From Ovis canadensis (Eukaryota > Chordata > Mammalia > Artiodactyla > Bovidae), in NCBI RefSeq assembly GCF_042477335.2, contig NC_091251.1:34240501-34304500 (forward strand): a DNA stretch of 64,000 nucleotides, read 5' to 3'. Under the pieces are notes generated by a model. The model had not been told where the DNA came from and did no database searches. It worked only from the letters and a program-made list of their open reading frames with translations. Below, piece by piece: positions 19,501-32,049 of the stretch (position 1 is the stretch's first letter; every line of letters begins with the position of its first letter). A program made the position numbers and the translations under genes.

Positions 19501-21867
19501 GTATTTAAAATAATCTAAGTAGGGGACTTTCCTGGTGGCTCAGTTGTTAAGACTCTGTGGTTCCACTGCACGGGGCACAGATCACAGATTCCATCCCTCG
19601 TGGAGGAACTAAGGTCCTATATGGCACATGCTATGCATGGCACATGCTATGCATAGCACAGCCTAACAAAGCAGTCTGGGTAGGAAAGGTCAAAGGTGTG
19701 GTTTAGCCGGAAGATCGTTATTTCTCTTTATTTTGCAGATTGATAATATTGTCTTGATGAAGGACTCAGAAACAGGCTGCTCCAAAGGTTATGGTTTTAT
19801 TACGGTGAGTCTCTAGTCTTTAACTTTTGATTTTAGTTTAGGTTTGTCCACTTGTCTGATTTTGTAGCTCAGCTTCATCCTCCTCCCGTAGGAACGGTCT
19901 TAATGACCCATAAACCCTGCTGCCTGAAGCTTGGACTAGCCTTCTGCCCCTTGAGATGAATGCATTGCTTGAGATCTTGGCTTTGCTCCCACACTCTGTC
20001 AGTGGCACTGGTATGGGGTGTCCAGGAGTTCAACCAGCCTCCCTGGTGCTACAACTTGCTGTTTGGGTAATAGTAATAACTCCAGGGTGCAGCTGAGGTT
20101 GGGGGATGAGGGAGGTCAGGTATGGGCTTTATTGTAGATGTATGTTATAGATTTGGTATATTTTCATGATGGGGTGGGAATAAGAAGTTATATACTTTCC
20201 TCTGCTGCCCTGTTTGAAGCAGTTTCTCCACTGAGAAATACTTTCATATTTAAATACTATTGTAGGGGAAATAGTGAGGCCACCTAATAGTGGGCAAGTC
20301 TCACCTTTTCCTGACACTCCAACAAAATTGTCTCCCATAACTGGTTCTTCCATGTGACTCCAGGCTGAGGACTGGTTGCCAGCCACAAAGTCTGATAGAA
20401 GCTGCCATTTTCTGGGCTCAATCCAGGCAGCCTACACCCCCACAGTTGCCTGCAGGGCAGAGGGGAGGTAGGTTATGTTCTACCATGGGAATTGCTCATC
20501 ACAGAAGTATCCAGTAAAAGCAAGCCACCTACATACACCACCTGCCTAGGAACTGTCATTACCACGTGCCAGGCCCTAGGGCAGGTAATACCAGAGTAAA
20601 TAAAGCCAGCTGTGGGGTTCATGGTGGCAAGTACCTTCTTAAGCTCCCCATGTGACTCAGATTCAGAAAGGTTCCCCTGGCGTCTTTCTGCCCTTGTGTT
20701 ACTGCCTTTTAGGTCAACACCCTTGACACATAAACAGCAGACTAGGAATCCTCATTATGTCAGGCTGCTGCTGAAAGGGACTGGAAAGTTAGAGGCCCTG
20801 TGGCCAGTAGGCCAGAGAGGTGGGGTGGGACTGGGGATGCAATCTTGCTTTCAGTACCAGGCTTGTGCCCTCCTGAGGCTGTGCCTTTCCTAGTTCTTGA
20901 CTAAGGACTGAAACTTACTAGTCCTGAGGGCTGAAATGAAACTCAGGAGCCTTGGATCTCAGCCTGTATTACTTCCATCTGATATACCCATTTGTGAACA
21001 GCCAGTCAGGTGAGGCTCCCTACAGATAACGCACTGTTAGGTTCTTAGTGGAGCTGGAAGATTGAAAAGTGATTGCCCTTGAGTCAGCTGGAAAGGGTTC
21101 TTTTCAGAGAACCATTTGGGAGGATGGGATCCTAGGTGACATTCCTTGGGAAAGCAAAGTCTGAGCCACAGTGAGCATGCGATTTTCTTGGGACAGTAGG
21201 ACTAGGGAGTGTTTGTGGGGCTTTGAGAGCATGTCTGTGGCCAGGAGGTACCTGATACGCCCTGGGTTTCTTGTAGTTCTCTGACTCAGAGTGTGCCCGA
21301 CGGGCCTTGGAACAGTTGAATGGCTTTGAGCTTGCTGGTCGACCTATGAGGATTGGCCACGTGACCGAGCGACCGGATGGTGGCACAGACATCACTTTTC
21401 CTGATGGAGACCAGGAGCTAGACCTGGGATCAGCGGGTGGGCGTTTGCAGCTCGTGGCCAAATTGGCAGAAGGTAGGTTTCCTTGTGGAGTGAAGAACGT
21501 GGGGTTGAGTTTTACACTAAGGGTCAGGACTTAACCCCACCTCTTCTTTCCCTCTGAGGCTCTGGAATCCAGCTGCCAACCAGCACTGCTGCTGCCGCTG
21601 CTGTGGCCCAAGCTGCTGCTGCTCAAGCTGCTGCCCTGCAATTGAATGGAGCAGTTCCCCTGGGCGCCCTGAACCCAGCAGCTCTGACTGGTAGACTTGA
21701 ACTTGGGGAAGGGAGAGAAGGGTTAGGCCTGGAAGGCAGGAATACTCTGCTAACTCTCCGTGCCTCTCTTTGTTCTAGCTCTGAGTCCGGCCCTAAACCT
21801 CGCCTCCCAGGCAATCGCCTCCCAGTGCTTCCAGCTTTCCAGCCTCTTTACCCCCCAAACCATGTGA
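16545..21867 (+). CDS. RBM23: RNA-binding protein 23
   Basis: Coding exons: 16545-16610, 17176-17333, 17803-17850, 17980-18153, 18401-18454, 18605-18722, 18819-18971, 19056-19193, 19739-19804, 21277-21472, 21559-21690, 21779-21867. They total 1392 nt, or 463 residues. RBM23 is the paralogue of RBM39/CAPER-alpha and acts in alternative splicing, transcriptional coactivation and RNA decay. In order it shows an acidic start (MASDDFDIVIEAMLE), a Ser/Thr/Gly/Asn-rich linker in exon 3, an RS domain (about 75-145), RRM1 (about 182-257), RRM2 (about 279-356, RNP2 LYVGSL, RNP1 KGYGFITF) and an Ala/Gln/Leu-rich tail ending FTPQTM. It lacks the third, UHM-type RRM of RBM39. The linker appears longer than in human. 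The start ATG fits the family N-terminus. Confidence 0.95.
19522..19680 (+). mobile_element. CHR-type SINE in RBM23 intron 9
   Basis: The head 'gggactttcctggtggctca' and the 'ggaggaactaaggtcct' segment identify a sense-oriented CHR-family SINE. Near its 3' side the 16-mer 'atggcacatgctatgc' occurs twice in tandem, a local duplication not typical of the family. It ends about 58 bp before the exon 10 acceptor. Confidence 0.8.
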
Positions 21868-22975
21868 GTCACAAGGCCCAACTCGTGTCAGTGTTCATAG
21901 TTATTTTCTTTCCTTCAGCTTCCTATTTACATCTTCTCCTTGCCACAGGTAAATTAGTGGCTTGGTCCACTGCCTCCCTGTGCCTCTGGGTCTTGCCACT
22001 CCCTGCTCCACATCTACCCTTCCACGGCCCCTTCTCTCCGTTTTGTGGACCAAGCCATTCTGAGGGCATGAACACTGACGGTGAGGGAACTGGGGCCCCC
22101 CTTAGACACCAAGAAGGGCTCCTACCCACAACAGCCCCGGTGGAAATAGACTCTGCTGATCAAAGCCGCTGGTCGAAGAGAACAGCATCTTCACTTGCAT
22201 TGAACATCTGTTTCTCTGTGTTCATCATCTCCTGGGATGACCTTCATTGTCCTTCCCAACCACCTGTTACTGATTCTTCGATTCCTACCCCTTTGGGAAG
22301 GCGATAGGGCATTAACTGAAGGAACTGATTGCTCTCTTCCTGTACCTTTATCCTGCAATCTGTCACAGAAATCCCCTGAAACCTCTGGTCTGGGAGGACT
22401 TTGGAGTGTGAGGGGTTGAACCTTGCTGCTACAGGGCCCTGGAAGGTAGTGTGGATGTGTGCATTGGGAAGCCTGCCTTAGACCTCACCTTGGGGCCAGA
22501 ACTGCTTCTGTGAGCTCAGGATCTTGCTGGGAGGTGTGGGAATAATCTGCCAGCCATTTTGGATATCTTTGGGGTATTCAGGAGTTTAAAAGGTAGGGTA
22601 CCTTTCTGGTACCATCCAGCTTTGTGTAGTTGTCTTTTCCTTTGGTCCAGGGTAGGAATATGGAGGGGAGACTGCTGCTCTCCACCACTTCCCTGTGCCT
22701 CTGGAGACTGGGCTCAGGCCCAGCTGTTAAAGCTACTCTTGTCCCCTTGCTGGACACATATGAGCCCTTCTCACTGGATTTTATACCCTGTGTCTGTGTA
22801 CATAAATATATATATATATATAAACTTTGTACAAAAGGTATGTCCCACTGTTGTGGCGGCCGCTGCCCATGTGTGTGTGGTCTTAGTCCCTTAGTGTGTC
22901 TGTCTGATGTTAACTTCTGAGCCAACGCCACGAATGGTTCTTGGGATATAAAGTATTATAATGTCACTGTGTTTT
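21868..22975 (+). terminator. RBM23 3' UTR with candidate poly(A) signal
   Basis: Untranslated sequence follows the TGA stop. No AATAAA is seen. The best candidate is the variant TATAAA at 22947-22952, followed by a G/T-rich 'actgtgttttctttc'. A (TA)n microsatellite lies at about 22806-22822. The 3' limit is therefore provisional. Confidence 0.55.
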
Positions 22976-23217
22976 CTTTCCTTAATTTTTAAAAAATCTG
23001 ATCTTTTGGAAGAAAAACAGATAAGACACACACCCTGTCTGTATCTGCTTTATAGTCCCATGGTCTTCATGCCCTGTGATCTCCACCTCTGTCTTTGTCT
23101 TAATTATCTCTAAACACACTGCCCATTGGACAGACTCTCCCGCTGGCTCTACCTGGGGACAGATCTTGTCTTTCCACCAGATGGCAGTGTGACAGTAGCA
23201 CATTCTGCACCTTTTTC

Positions 23218-23242
23218 TGGGGGTGGGGTGGGGTGGGGGGGT
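23218..23242 (+). repeat. G-rich tract
   Basis: At least four G-runs of four or more are separated by single T residues ('ggggtggggtggggtgggg'), just beyond the RBM23 3' end. This is a strong G-quadruplex candidate and could act as a Pol II pause element. That role is inference. Confidence 0.6.
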
Positions 23243-24944
23243 TGTGATCCTGAGAAGCTTAAGTACTAAGGAAGCCTCCTCAGCTCACCATTCTTACCCT
23301 CTCGATCTCTGTGGCCTGCCTTTGGACCTCTTTGTGTAGAAATCCAGTCTAGTATCCAAAGGGGTTTGGGCAATATACATCAGGGCTCCCCTAGGCCTTA
23401 GGTCTGTAATTGTTCATCCTTTCAGTCCCTTCAACTCTTGCTTCCCGTATGGCTCAGCCTGGGACAACACAGGCCTGGGCTGATCCATGCATTCCAGGGA
23501 GTTGAGTATTCTAGGCATGGCCTTAACAAAGGTGAGGCACACCTTCCTCTGCCTGCTTCATAAGGCTTAGGACAGGGGGCCAGCCCAGAGCCTCGGTCAC
23601 CAACTGCGGACCAGCCAAGAGAAGGTCTGAGGTTCCAGGGACACAGCTGAACCTCAGACCTGTCTTCCTCCTGTGGGCCTCCTCCATTCTTTACTGGTCT
23701 CTATGGCAACAATGTTAAGGCTTTATTGTCATGCTAAAAATATGGATAATTGCTGCTAGGTTTTTTAATTTGTCAGTTAAGGCTTCTAAGCAGAGTGCTG
23801 GTTTTTCGGTGGTGAGCTTCTGAGGTTGCTCTTGACACCGAAGTGTTAAGTACATGAAACCTACTTGTGGCACGGAATGCCACTGGGACTCCGGAGGGAT
23901 TTCTAGACTGCTGCCACCTCACCCACTGTCACCCCTACCCCTTCCTTATCCTTGTTTGCTCTCTTGACCTGAAGAAGGGAAGGAGGCTGCATTATTTTTA
24001 GGTAGGAGCAGCTGGCTGTGGCCCAGTCCCCATGTAGTTATTGATTGGGATGCTAATGCATCCTGAGCTCAGTACAGACTGTTTGTATACATCATCCTAA
24101 GGCAGTGGACCAGGCCTCCTCATGGCAGTCTCGAATGCCTTCAGACTACAAGTACCCACAGGCCTTGCCTCCTGCCTCAGGTGGGCCCCATCACTACTCA
24201 GTTTCCTTATATTTCCATGCCTGGCTGCTTTGCCTTCCTGCACTGTGGGTCCTTCCACCTCAGTTCTTCCTTGCTCTCAGATCCTCACATAACATTTTGC
24301 GGGAGAAAGACAAGGATGGAAGTAAGGTGATGTCTAAGACAACTTCTGTTCTAGTGCTAACCCACATAAGGTGACAGCATCTAATGGATGACAGTGTCAC
24401 TGCCTGTGACTCAAGGCCTTCTTATCACTCATAACACTGTAGGGGGTGGTTGGAGTGTAGAGAAGGGGCAGTAGGTAACCCCTTAGCTCAGCCTAATGTG
24501 GAGAAGCCTCGCTCAGCCTCCTGCCTGAGCGTGGTGGCCAAGCTGAGAGGAGAGAGGAGACTGAATCCGTTCCCAGTGCAGTCGCAGGCTCCCCACCAGT
24601 CCTCAGCTCTAAAAGGTTTTCACCTGACTTTTGGCTTAAAGCTTCTGCTTTTGTCTTCTCTGAGGCAGCCCTGTTTTGTAAACTCCTGTATTCTTGACAC
24701 GGATTCGTCCTGTTTCTTTCTTAGACTCTAACCACCCCCAGATGTGAGCTACCATGGAAGCTAGGCTGTGACTTACGAACCTTTAGTCTTTGCGTTTTGC
24801 ACTTACGAAAAAGGGAAATGAACTAAAAACTTGAAGATACTCTGTCATAGCCCCTCTTTTCTCTTAAAGTCTGGTGTGAATCAGGAAGTGTTACTTGGAC
24901 AGTGAGAAGAGGCTATCCTGGCTCCAAAAAGTGAGTGGTGGGAG

Positions 24945-25195
24945 GTGGTTAACAATAATGAGAATTTACGCAGCATTTATTGTGGGTTAGGCATTGCTCT
25001 AATCATTTTATGTGTATTGTCATTTAATCCTCACAATGACTCTCTGAAGTAGATTCTTTTATCATCCTCAGTTTGTCATGGAGGAAACTGACACCCAAAA
25101 GGTTAACTAACTTGTCCCTCGATTATGTAATTAACAAGTTTGGGATCCCAGTCCAGACAGTCTAGCTTCAGATCCCTGATCTTAACCTGTTTCTC
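24945..25195 (+). repeat. MIR element
   Basis: The order 'agcatttattgtgggttagg', 'catttaatcctcacaatgac', 'gaggaaactgacacccaaa', then 'ttgggatcccagtccagac' is the classic near-complete MIR layout. Confidence 0.75.
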
Positions 25196-26394
25196 AGCAT
25201 CCCTGTGAAAGCCAAAGCCTTGGAGTCATGGGGAAGTGTCACTTTTTCTGTCTCTGTGTCCATACTTCTCAGTGTATCTTGAATTTTTCCAGTTCCATGT
25301 CTACTGTCCTGTTCTTTCTTGTCTTGTACCGTCTTATTCTTTCTGCTGGTCAAAAATCCTGTTCTTTAAGATTCTGATGCTTTCCTAGTTGAAGTTTACT
25401 TTCCTTTCAGTATGCTTGGTACTATTATAGTTCTTATTCCAGCTTTATTAACAGTTCTTTGTAAACTCTGTTACTCAGTGGTTATATCTTGATGAAGTCA
25501 ACCATAGATGTGTTATTTTCATTATTGCTGTCTTTGCACATATTTTATATCTGTTGAGTTCAGTTAATCCCCTCTCAGTTCAAGTCAGACCTAGGCTTTC
25601 CAAAAGTTCTCTCCCCTGTAGCCTGCTTAGCTCAGCAGCCTCTTCCATTTCTTCCTCACCCTTCCAAAAGAGAAGGCGACTTTACTTTTTTGGGGGTTAC
25701 CATGGTAGCCTGTGATGCTTTCTGTCTAAAGTGCTGCTACCACCATCAGAGACTGATGTTTCCATGGCAACCAGGTGAAGTCAGTAGGCATGAGCTGAAG
25801 GCAGGAAAGGAACTTTGGTCTGAGAACTTGCGTATCTGAATTTTCTGGTTTCAATTACCCTCTCTTCCCTCCCAACTTTTATACTGTATATCCAGAACTG
25901 ATTGCTCTCAAAATGTGTTCTTGATTGAAAGAGCTCTGTGTGAGGTGAAGCAGACCAATTAACTCAGGTCATGTGGGGAGGTAGAGGCAAGAAAAGATCT
26001 GATCAAAGATCACTTTTAAAAGTTGGATGAGTTTTCTTGGCTTTCCCAGATGATCTGCTCTCAAGAGCCCTTAAGGAACTGGCTGGAGTTACTGGAGACC
26101 TATTAAGCAGTTATTTTTGAGGCCAGTGGGTAGATGAGATGCATAAAGATTGTAGAGGAGCCAGTCAGTGCTGGATTGCAAAAGGGGGAAACAGTGACCT
26201 TGGAAATCAGAGAACTTGTCTGATTTGCCAGTGTTCCATAAAGGATGGGAACTTCAATCAGCTTTCAAGCATCTGGAAACCTGCTTGTTTAAAATGAGTG
26301 GTGCTGAGAATCCGCCTCCTTCTCCCACCTCCTAGGCCCAACCAAGACAGGGGACCTCCACCCTACAGCAGAAATATCATACCGTTGAACAACA

Positions 26395-26550
26395 CCGTGT
26401 GGTTCAGATCTCTCTTCTGCCACAAACCAGCTGAGTAAGCTTGGGTGTTACTTCACTTCTGCAACTCAGACTCCTCACCTGTAAAAAGGAAATGATTACA
26501 AAGTTCCCGTTGCAGGCATGTCCTGAGGATTCAGTGAAATGATACATGGG
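26395..26550 (+). repeat. MIR element
   Basis: 'agctgagtaagcttgggtg', 'ctcctcacctgtaaaaagg' and 'cctgaggattcagtgaaatg' follow the MIR core and 3' region in sense orientation. Confidence 0.7.
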
Positions 26551-27439
26551 AGGGCTTAGAACTGGTTGGTTTGTCCTCATTCCTGTTCCTGGGAATGCCT
26601 TCACACTTGACTTTGTACCTGACCTAATTCTTCCCAGCCTCAGAGAATGCCGGAGATGTACAGGGGGATGATGAAAATAAACCTGGATTGTTCCTGGGCT
26701 TAAATACCAGGCTCACAAGGCCCTGGGTCACCCACAGTCAGGCTAGCTTTCAGGAAAACCAGTCATCCCACTGGCCCAATCTCCTTTTATACTTGAAACT
26801 CTATAATGGGATTACAGCCAGATGACTTTGGAAAATCAAGGTGAGCCCCTCAGGTACTTTCAGGATACCTAGCGCCCTCTGCTTGGTCTGGCTTGGGAAA
26901 ATCCCAGAGCATTCTCTGTTATTGTCCTTTGCAAACTGCCCTCCTAATCTTCCCCCAAGCATTCCTATAGTACCTGTCTTTCTTGATTTCCAGAGCCTAA
27001 CTCTACCTACTCTGGCAGTTCAGAGTAAGTATTTTAAATCAGCATTGGTCCTCTGCCTAAGGTTATAATTTGAACAGAAAAATGGGCAACTGTAGTATAA
27101 GACCATCCTTAGGCTTCAGTTGCCAATCTTCCCCTCAATACTCCCCAAGCAAGAAATCCGATAATGGGTCTCGTGAATCCTGTGGGAGGTATGTTGGACT
27201 CCGTGGACCGCAACTTAAATGTGTATGCCCAGAGCAGGGCTATGCTTTGAGAGATTTGAAGATTACATGGTGCCTGAATAAGGGGCTGGACACAAGTTGC
27301 CAAAAAACATTACTTCCCTATACTCCAATAAAAATTTTAAATAATAATGAATTTTTTTTTAAAAAAGCATAACTTCCACTGTTCACTTGTTTAATTATGA
27401 AGATATTTGCATTTTATCTAGTCTTCTTCACATCTTGTA

Positions 27440-27525
27440 GGATGTGGGATCTTAGTTCCCTGGCCAGGGATTGAACCCGTGCACCCTGCAGTGAGAGTGT
27501 GGAGTTTTAACCACTGAGCCACCCT
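27440..27525 (-). mobile_element. CHR-type SINE fragment
   Basis: 'gatgtgggatcttagttccc' and 'ccagggattgaacccgtgc' give the antisense tRNA-related head, ending 'ccactgagccaccc'. Only about 85 bp remains. Confidence 0.75.
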
Positions 27526-28084
27526 TAGCCTTATTTTAAATTGGGAGAGCTGAGGTTCAGAAAGACAAGAGAGGTTAATAGTGACTTTCTCCATAGACTT
27601 CTATCCTGAGTGCCAGCTAAAAAGGCTTGCAGAGCCCCATCGAATTTGTATTCATTCACATGTTGAGTTTACATGGCCTCTGGGTTGTAAAGGCATGACA
27701 TCAAGACTCAAATTCCTTGAGTATATCCATCTGAGAGCCCCCAGATGATAGAGGACAGAGAAGCAGGATGCTCTTAATCTGGCTTTGGGGCCCTTTACAG
27801 CTTGGATGCACCATCCTCCCAAATTGTGCTCTGTTCTATACAGTGAGGGTCTTTACCTCATCATGTGGCAGGCTGCCCACCATTTCTTTTGCACATTTTT
27901 GCCACAAGGCATTTCTTTTCCTTCTTTCCCCCTTCTGTCTACAGCCTATGTATAACCTTCAAGGCCCAGTTCCTAATATATGTCTTCCAAATGTTCTGTT
28001 TCTTTCATTCAGACTTCTTAGAGCACTTGTTACAGCTTGCGGTTAGAGTGTGGTGTAGTTTGCTGCTGCTCCAGCCGTGTCAGT

Positions 28085-28230
28085 GCTTCCTCCACCTGGT
28101 CCCTGCTCTCCAGCACGATTGTAAGCTGCCTGCGGGCAGGGATAGCATCTTGTTTTCTCCATAGGGCCCACCGCAGTGACTTGGCGTATACAGTACTTGA
28201 GTGGGACAAGCATTTGTAGATGAAAGATGA
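28085..28230 (+). repeat. L2 3'-end fragment
   Basis: 'gattgtaagctgcctgcggg' and the following 'cagggatagcatcttgttt' recall the conserved L2 3' terminus, a very common ancient mammalian repeat. Confidence 0.55.
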
Positions 28231-29929
28231 AAAAGTCTAGGAAAATTTTACTTAGACTGATGCGGATTGGAGTAATGTTCGATAAGTTAAAAGATGTATG
28301 TGTGGGTGGGCTTTCTGGGAGTGAGGATTTAACCCAGAAGACTTGTGGAGTGTCCTTCCAGGGCTCTGGTGGCCTTTCAGTAGATGAGAGCGCTTGCTCC
28401 AGTCTCTAGAGGAAGGTTAGATGTAGCAGGGCAGAACTGTAAGCACAGGCCTAGAGCTCTTGGCCAATGAGGAGGCCTTGTGGGCCAGGGGGGCGTGGGG
28501 TTCGTAGAGGCTGGGCAGGGGCTGGGCTCAGGGAGCAAAGACCCCAAGATAAAATCACAGTGATTAAGAGGATATGAGGGCAGAGAGGAACTTACCTGGC
28601 TCAGGCAGCTCGGCTCCAGGCCCCTTTGCTGGTCTCTCACAGTAGCCCAGGTCAGCAGGCTGCTCTTACTTCACCTTGATCAGAGAGAGGATGAAGAGTT
28701 GGTCAGGCTCTCAGAGAAGACCCCATCTCTCCGAAGTCTGGCAGGAGCGGGGCTTCAGTTTCCGTCTGTTCTGAGCTCTTCTGTAGGCGTTTGGAGGGAA
28801 CACACAGATGGGTCGGGCTGATGGAACTGGCTGAGTTGGGGGGAGGGAAGCTTGTAGTGTGTGTGGCTCCCCTCGTGGGGGATGTCCTGCCATCATCATC
28901 TTTAGAATTCTGCCACATGAAAGACACTGGGCCTTTCAGTTCCTCACCTTCTCCGGTGACATTTGACCATTGGTGATCCGCTTCGTCTAGGAAACCCTTC
29001 TCCCTGGGCTGTGGCTACTACTTCTTCGGCAGCTATATCCCCCCTGTGCTTCATCTGCCTGTCCTCAGGACACTCTCTTTGGTCCCTCTTTTTTGTAACA
29101 ACGAAGCTTTGTTTTGTTTAAAATTATTTAGCTTATATAGCCATAGGTAAAAACTCAAAAGGCAGAGAGAAAAGAGCTTACAATGAAAAGTAAACCTCCG
29201 AACCTGTCCTCCCCCTGCCCATTTTCCCTTCTCAGTAGTAATCAGTACCATCCTGGCTGGTGATTTGTTCTCACAGACCGACCCCTTTGGAAATCTGATG
29301 AAATTCATGAACCTGTTCTCAGATGAATGCGTGACTGCACAAACACATCAGATTGCACCATTTCACAAGAATCACAGACCCCTAAAGCCCATGTGTGGTT
29401 TGAGGCTAAGGATCCAAGCCTGTATTATACTCTCTTAGTATCTCTGTTAGTGGGTTCTTGGTGCAAAATGAAAATGGGTTCCTTCTTCAAGGAGCCTTGT
29501 TCAGGGACAGCAGAGCATTAAACTGAGCATAGGGCCTTGTGTGATTGCCCTGCGACACCTCCTTTCCTTGGGCTTTTCTACTACTATCGTTAGGGCAGTT
29601 ATTCTTATATCTCTGTCTCTTGTCCTGACTTGTTCTGAATTTCAGACTCAGCTATCTGGAGAGCAGTTGAAACTCTCCATATGGATGTATTTCTGAGCAT
29701 CTCAAACTCTAGAGTCTCCAAAATGGAGCCATTTACTGGCTACCTCCTCTGTCCCCTAACTGCCAGTTCCTCACCATCCTCCCATCACCTGCAACTCCTC
29801 CCTTGCTTTATACCCAGCCACTCAGTTGCCGGGTCCCACAGATGCTGCCTCTGAATTCCATGCCACCTCTCCTTTCCCATTGCCATCGCCCTCAGGATGC
29901 TTCTTCATTACTCTCCATGTGTATTACTG

Positions 29930-30250
29930 TGACTGTCCCCTAAACTCAGCTCCCTAGGCCTTGCTTCAGCTGCTCCAGTCCACGAACACCTGTCCCCGCC
30001 TCCTCTTCCCAAAGGACCAGCCCCATCATGTCACTTACACACTCAGAGCCCTTCAGTGACTCTCACTGCCTTCCAAGTTGGGCACAAACTCCGTTGCCTG
30101 GCATTTAAGGTCCTTTGCAGTAGAGTTCCCAACCTTCTTTTCAGTGCTCATCTCTTACCCCTCCTCTTCATGTCCCGGAGGTTTCAACCCAACTGTAAAA
30201 CCATCTGGTCCCTTAATGGGCCCAGTGTGTTTTCCTGCATTTTGCAATTA
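29930..30250 (+). repeat. probable L2 LINE fragment
   Basis: 'ttgcctggcatttaaggtcc' and preceding 'cttcagtgactctcactgc' resemble the L2 3' region seen again at 10.6-11.1 kb. The call is tentative, and I could not fix its ends. Confidence 0.45.
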
Positions 30251-30439
30251 GAACTGCCTCTGTCCCTGGCCCGAGTTTAGTGCTGGTTTACTCCACTATA
30301 GCCGTGTAATTTCTCTGGCCCGTTTACCACAGCCACTGCCCATGGCTCTGCCCATAGTGTCCCCTGCATTTCTGCTACAGTTCCTCTCCCTCTTCCCCTC
30401 GTCCTCACCAGAAGTGGAGCCTCAGGTGCAAAGTTCGAT

Positions 30440-30600
30440 ACACTCACCATTAAATACCAAGCAGACATGAGTGGAATCCCAGTTCTCTTGCTTATTAACC
30501 TCAGGCAAGTAAAAGAAGTAGTAACACCTTATAGTCATTCAAGAATTGAGATAAAGTGAATAAAGTCCTAAGGACAGTGTTACTATTCTTATCATCATCT
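30440..30600 (+). repeat. MIR element
   Basis: 'tggaatcccagttctcttgc', 'taacctcaggcaagtaa' and 'gataaagtgaataaag' follow the MIR order. Confidence 0.6.
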
Positions 30601-31299
30601 CACCACCCGTGCTGGGCTGGTTCCCCTTGGCTCCTCCTCAGCTGCAGGGACTCAGGAGACATCCTTCTTCCCATCGAGCTCTGGGAACCTGGGTAGGGTG
30701 GAGTGGAGGCCTGGCCCCCAGGTGCTCAGGTAGCCGTATCCTCTCTGTAGGCATGAGGGGAGTTGGTGCCTCTGCTCTTTGTTCAAACTCATGGCTGAGG
30801 CAGCAGCAGGCGTGGGTGTCCCCAGAGGAGGCACTGACAGCTTCAGTACTCACATGGGCCTTCCAGGTGACAGCTGGGGTGGTGGGGCCCTGCCAGGGAA
30901 GGTGCAGGACGACCCCCATTAAACCCCAGCTGATGGGCCTCCCTGTTGGAGGTGGGCCCCACCTTGAACCATCCCAGGTCACAGCTGAGAGTAGTTCTGG
31001 GCACAAAATGTAGCCTCCAGCCTGCTCCTTGCAGGATTAAGGGGTAAGGAGATGGGGACTTGATCACCGAGTTACCGAATTATTCTAGCAGGTTTCTGCT
31101 CCTCCCCAGGCCTGTTTTTTCATTGGCAAAGGGACAAGTTGCACTCTGTTCTCTAGGGACCTTTTTCGACTTGTCATGGACTACTCAGACTAAGTTCCGG
31201 AGCCTCCCTAGAACTGTAAGACGAAGGCTCATAGGTGCAGGGAACCTAAATCCATCCATCCCTTTCTTGGGAGCTTTGAGAACAGAGAGTCAAAGTGAG

Positions 31300-32049
31300 C
31301 AAGTGCAGTAAAAAAAATTCTTTATTGAAAAGAGAAAGGTGGTCCCCTTGGTGGTGCCTCCTGGGTCCTGGCCAAAGGCAGGTTGCCACCCCTCAAATCT
31401 TCAGGCAAAAGTCTCTGCGCGCCTTACCTTTAATAACCTTAAAGGGGAATTGCCGTGGTGCCGCGGTAAGTCCCAGAATCTGAAGGATACCGCTTCCAGG
31501 CCCTGCCTTTAAGAACTTCTTAAGGGCAAAGTGGACAAGTGCACCAGATCAGAGACGGGACGCTGTAGGAAAGTCTCAAAGAAGAGGCTCTGTGACTTTA
31601 AGAATCTCTTACGATGAGGCATGTTCGCGCCGAGTACAAAGGTGGGAAACTGTAAAGAAGTCTAGAAAGCTGTCTTCCAGTTCTTGCTTTTAGCATCTCT
31701 TTACAGGAGAGGTTGTCAAGCGCGAATTAATAAAAAAGAAAATCCCTTGCAGAGCTACTTTCCTCCCCGCCCTCCGGAAGCCGCCCCGCCCAGCGGCCGC
31801 GGCGCGCCCTCCACGGGTCCGCGTCCTCTCTTGCCAGGAGCCTAGAGGCCGGGAGGGAAACGGAGAGCGCGTGGAGCCGGTGGGGCGACGCCCGCCGGGG
31901 TCTGGGGGCGGGGGCCCAGCCTCACGCGGTCACAGCAAGGTGTCCCGGGAGTGTTTGGTTTCCTAGACGGTCTTCTTGGAGGAAGCCGAGCGAGGGCGGG
32001 GCGGGGTTAGGGGGCGGGTAGAGAGCGCGGTGCCCACGGCGACCACGGC
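31300..32049 (-). terminator. REM2 3' UTR with poly(A) signal
   Basis: On the minus strand the untranslated tail runs from the TGA stop to a canonical AATAAA (plus-strand TTTATT, 31321-31326). A T-rich downstream element follows within 20 nt. This gives a UTR of about 740 nt. Confidence 0.85.

Larger units (their letters stand above)
22976..31300. other. RBM23-REM2 convergent intergenic region
   Basis: About 8.3 kb separates the two converging 3' ends. I find no credible gene. It holds a G-rich tract (23218-23242), MIR and L2 fragments (listed separately), a CHR SINE piece and otherwise unassigned unique sequence. Overlapping open frames at 30.6-31.0 kb on both strands match nothing I know. 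Confidence 0.65.

Noticed and set aside
30609-31013. Overlapping open frames of 120-135 codons on both strands as a possible novel gene
   Set aside because: No splice context, no recognisable domain and open on both strands, which in GC-rich DNA is common by chance. No poly(A) or promoter signal fits.
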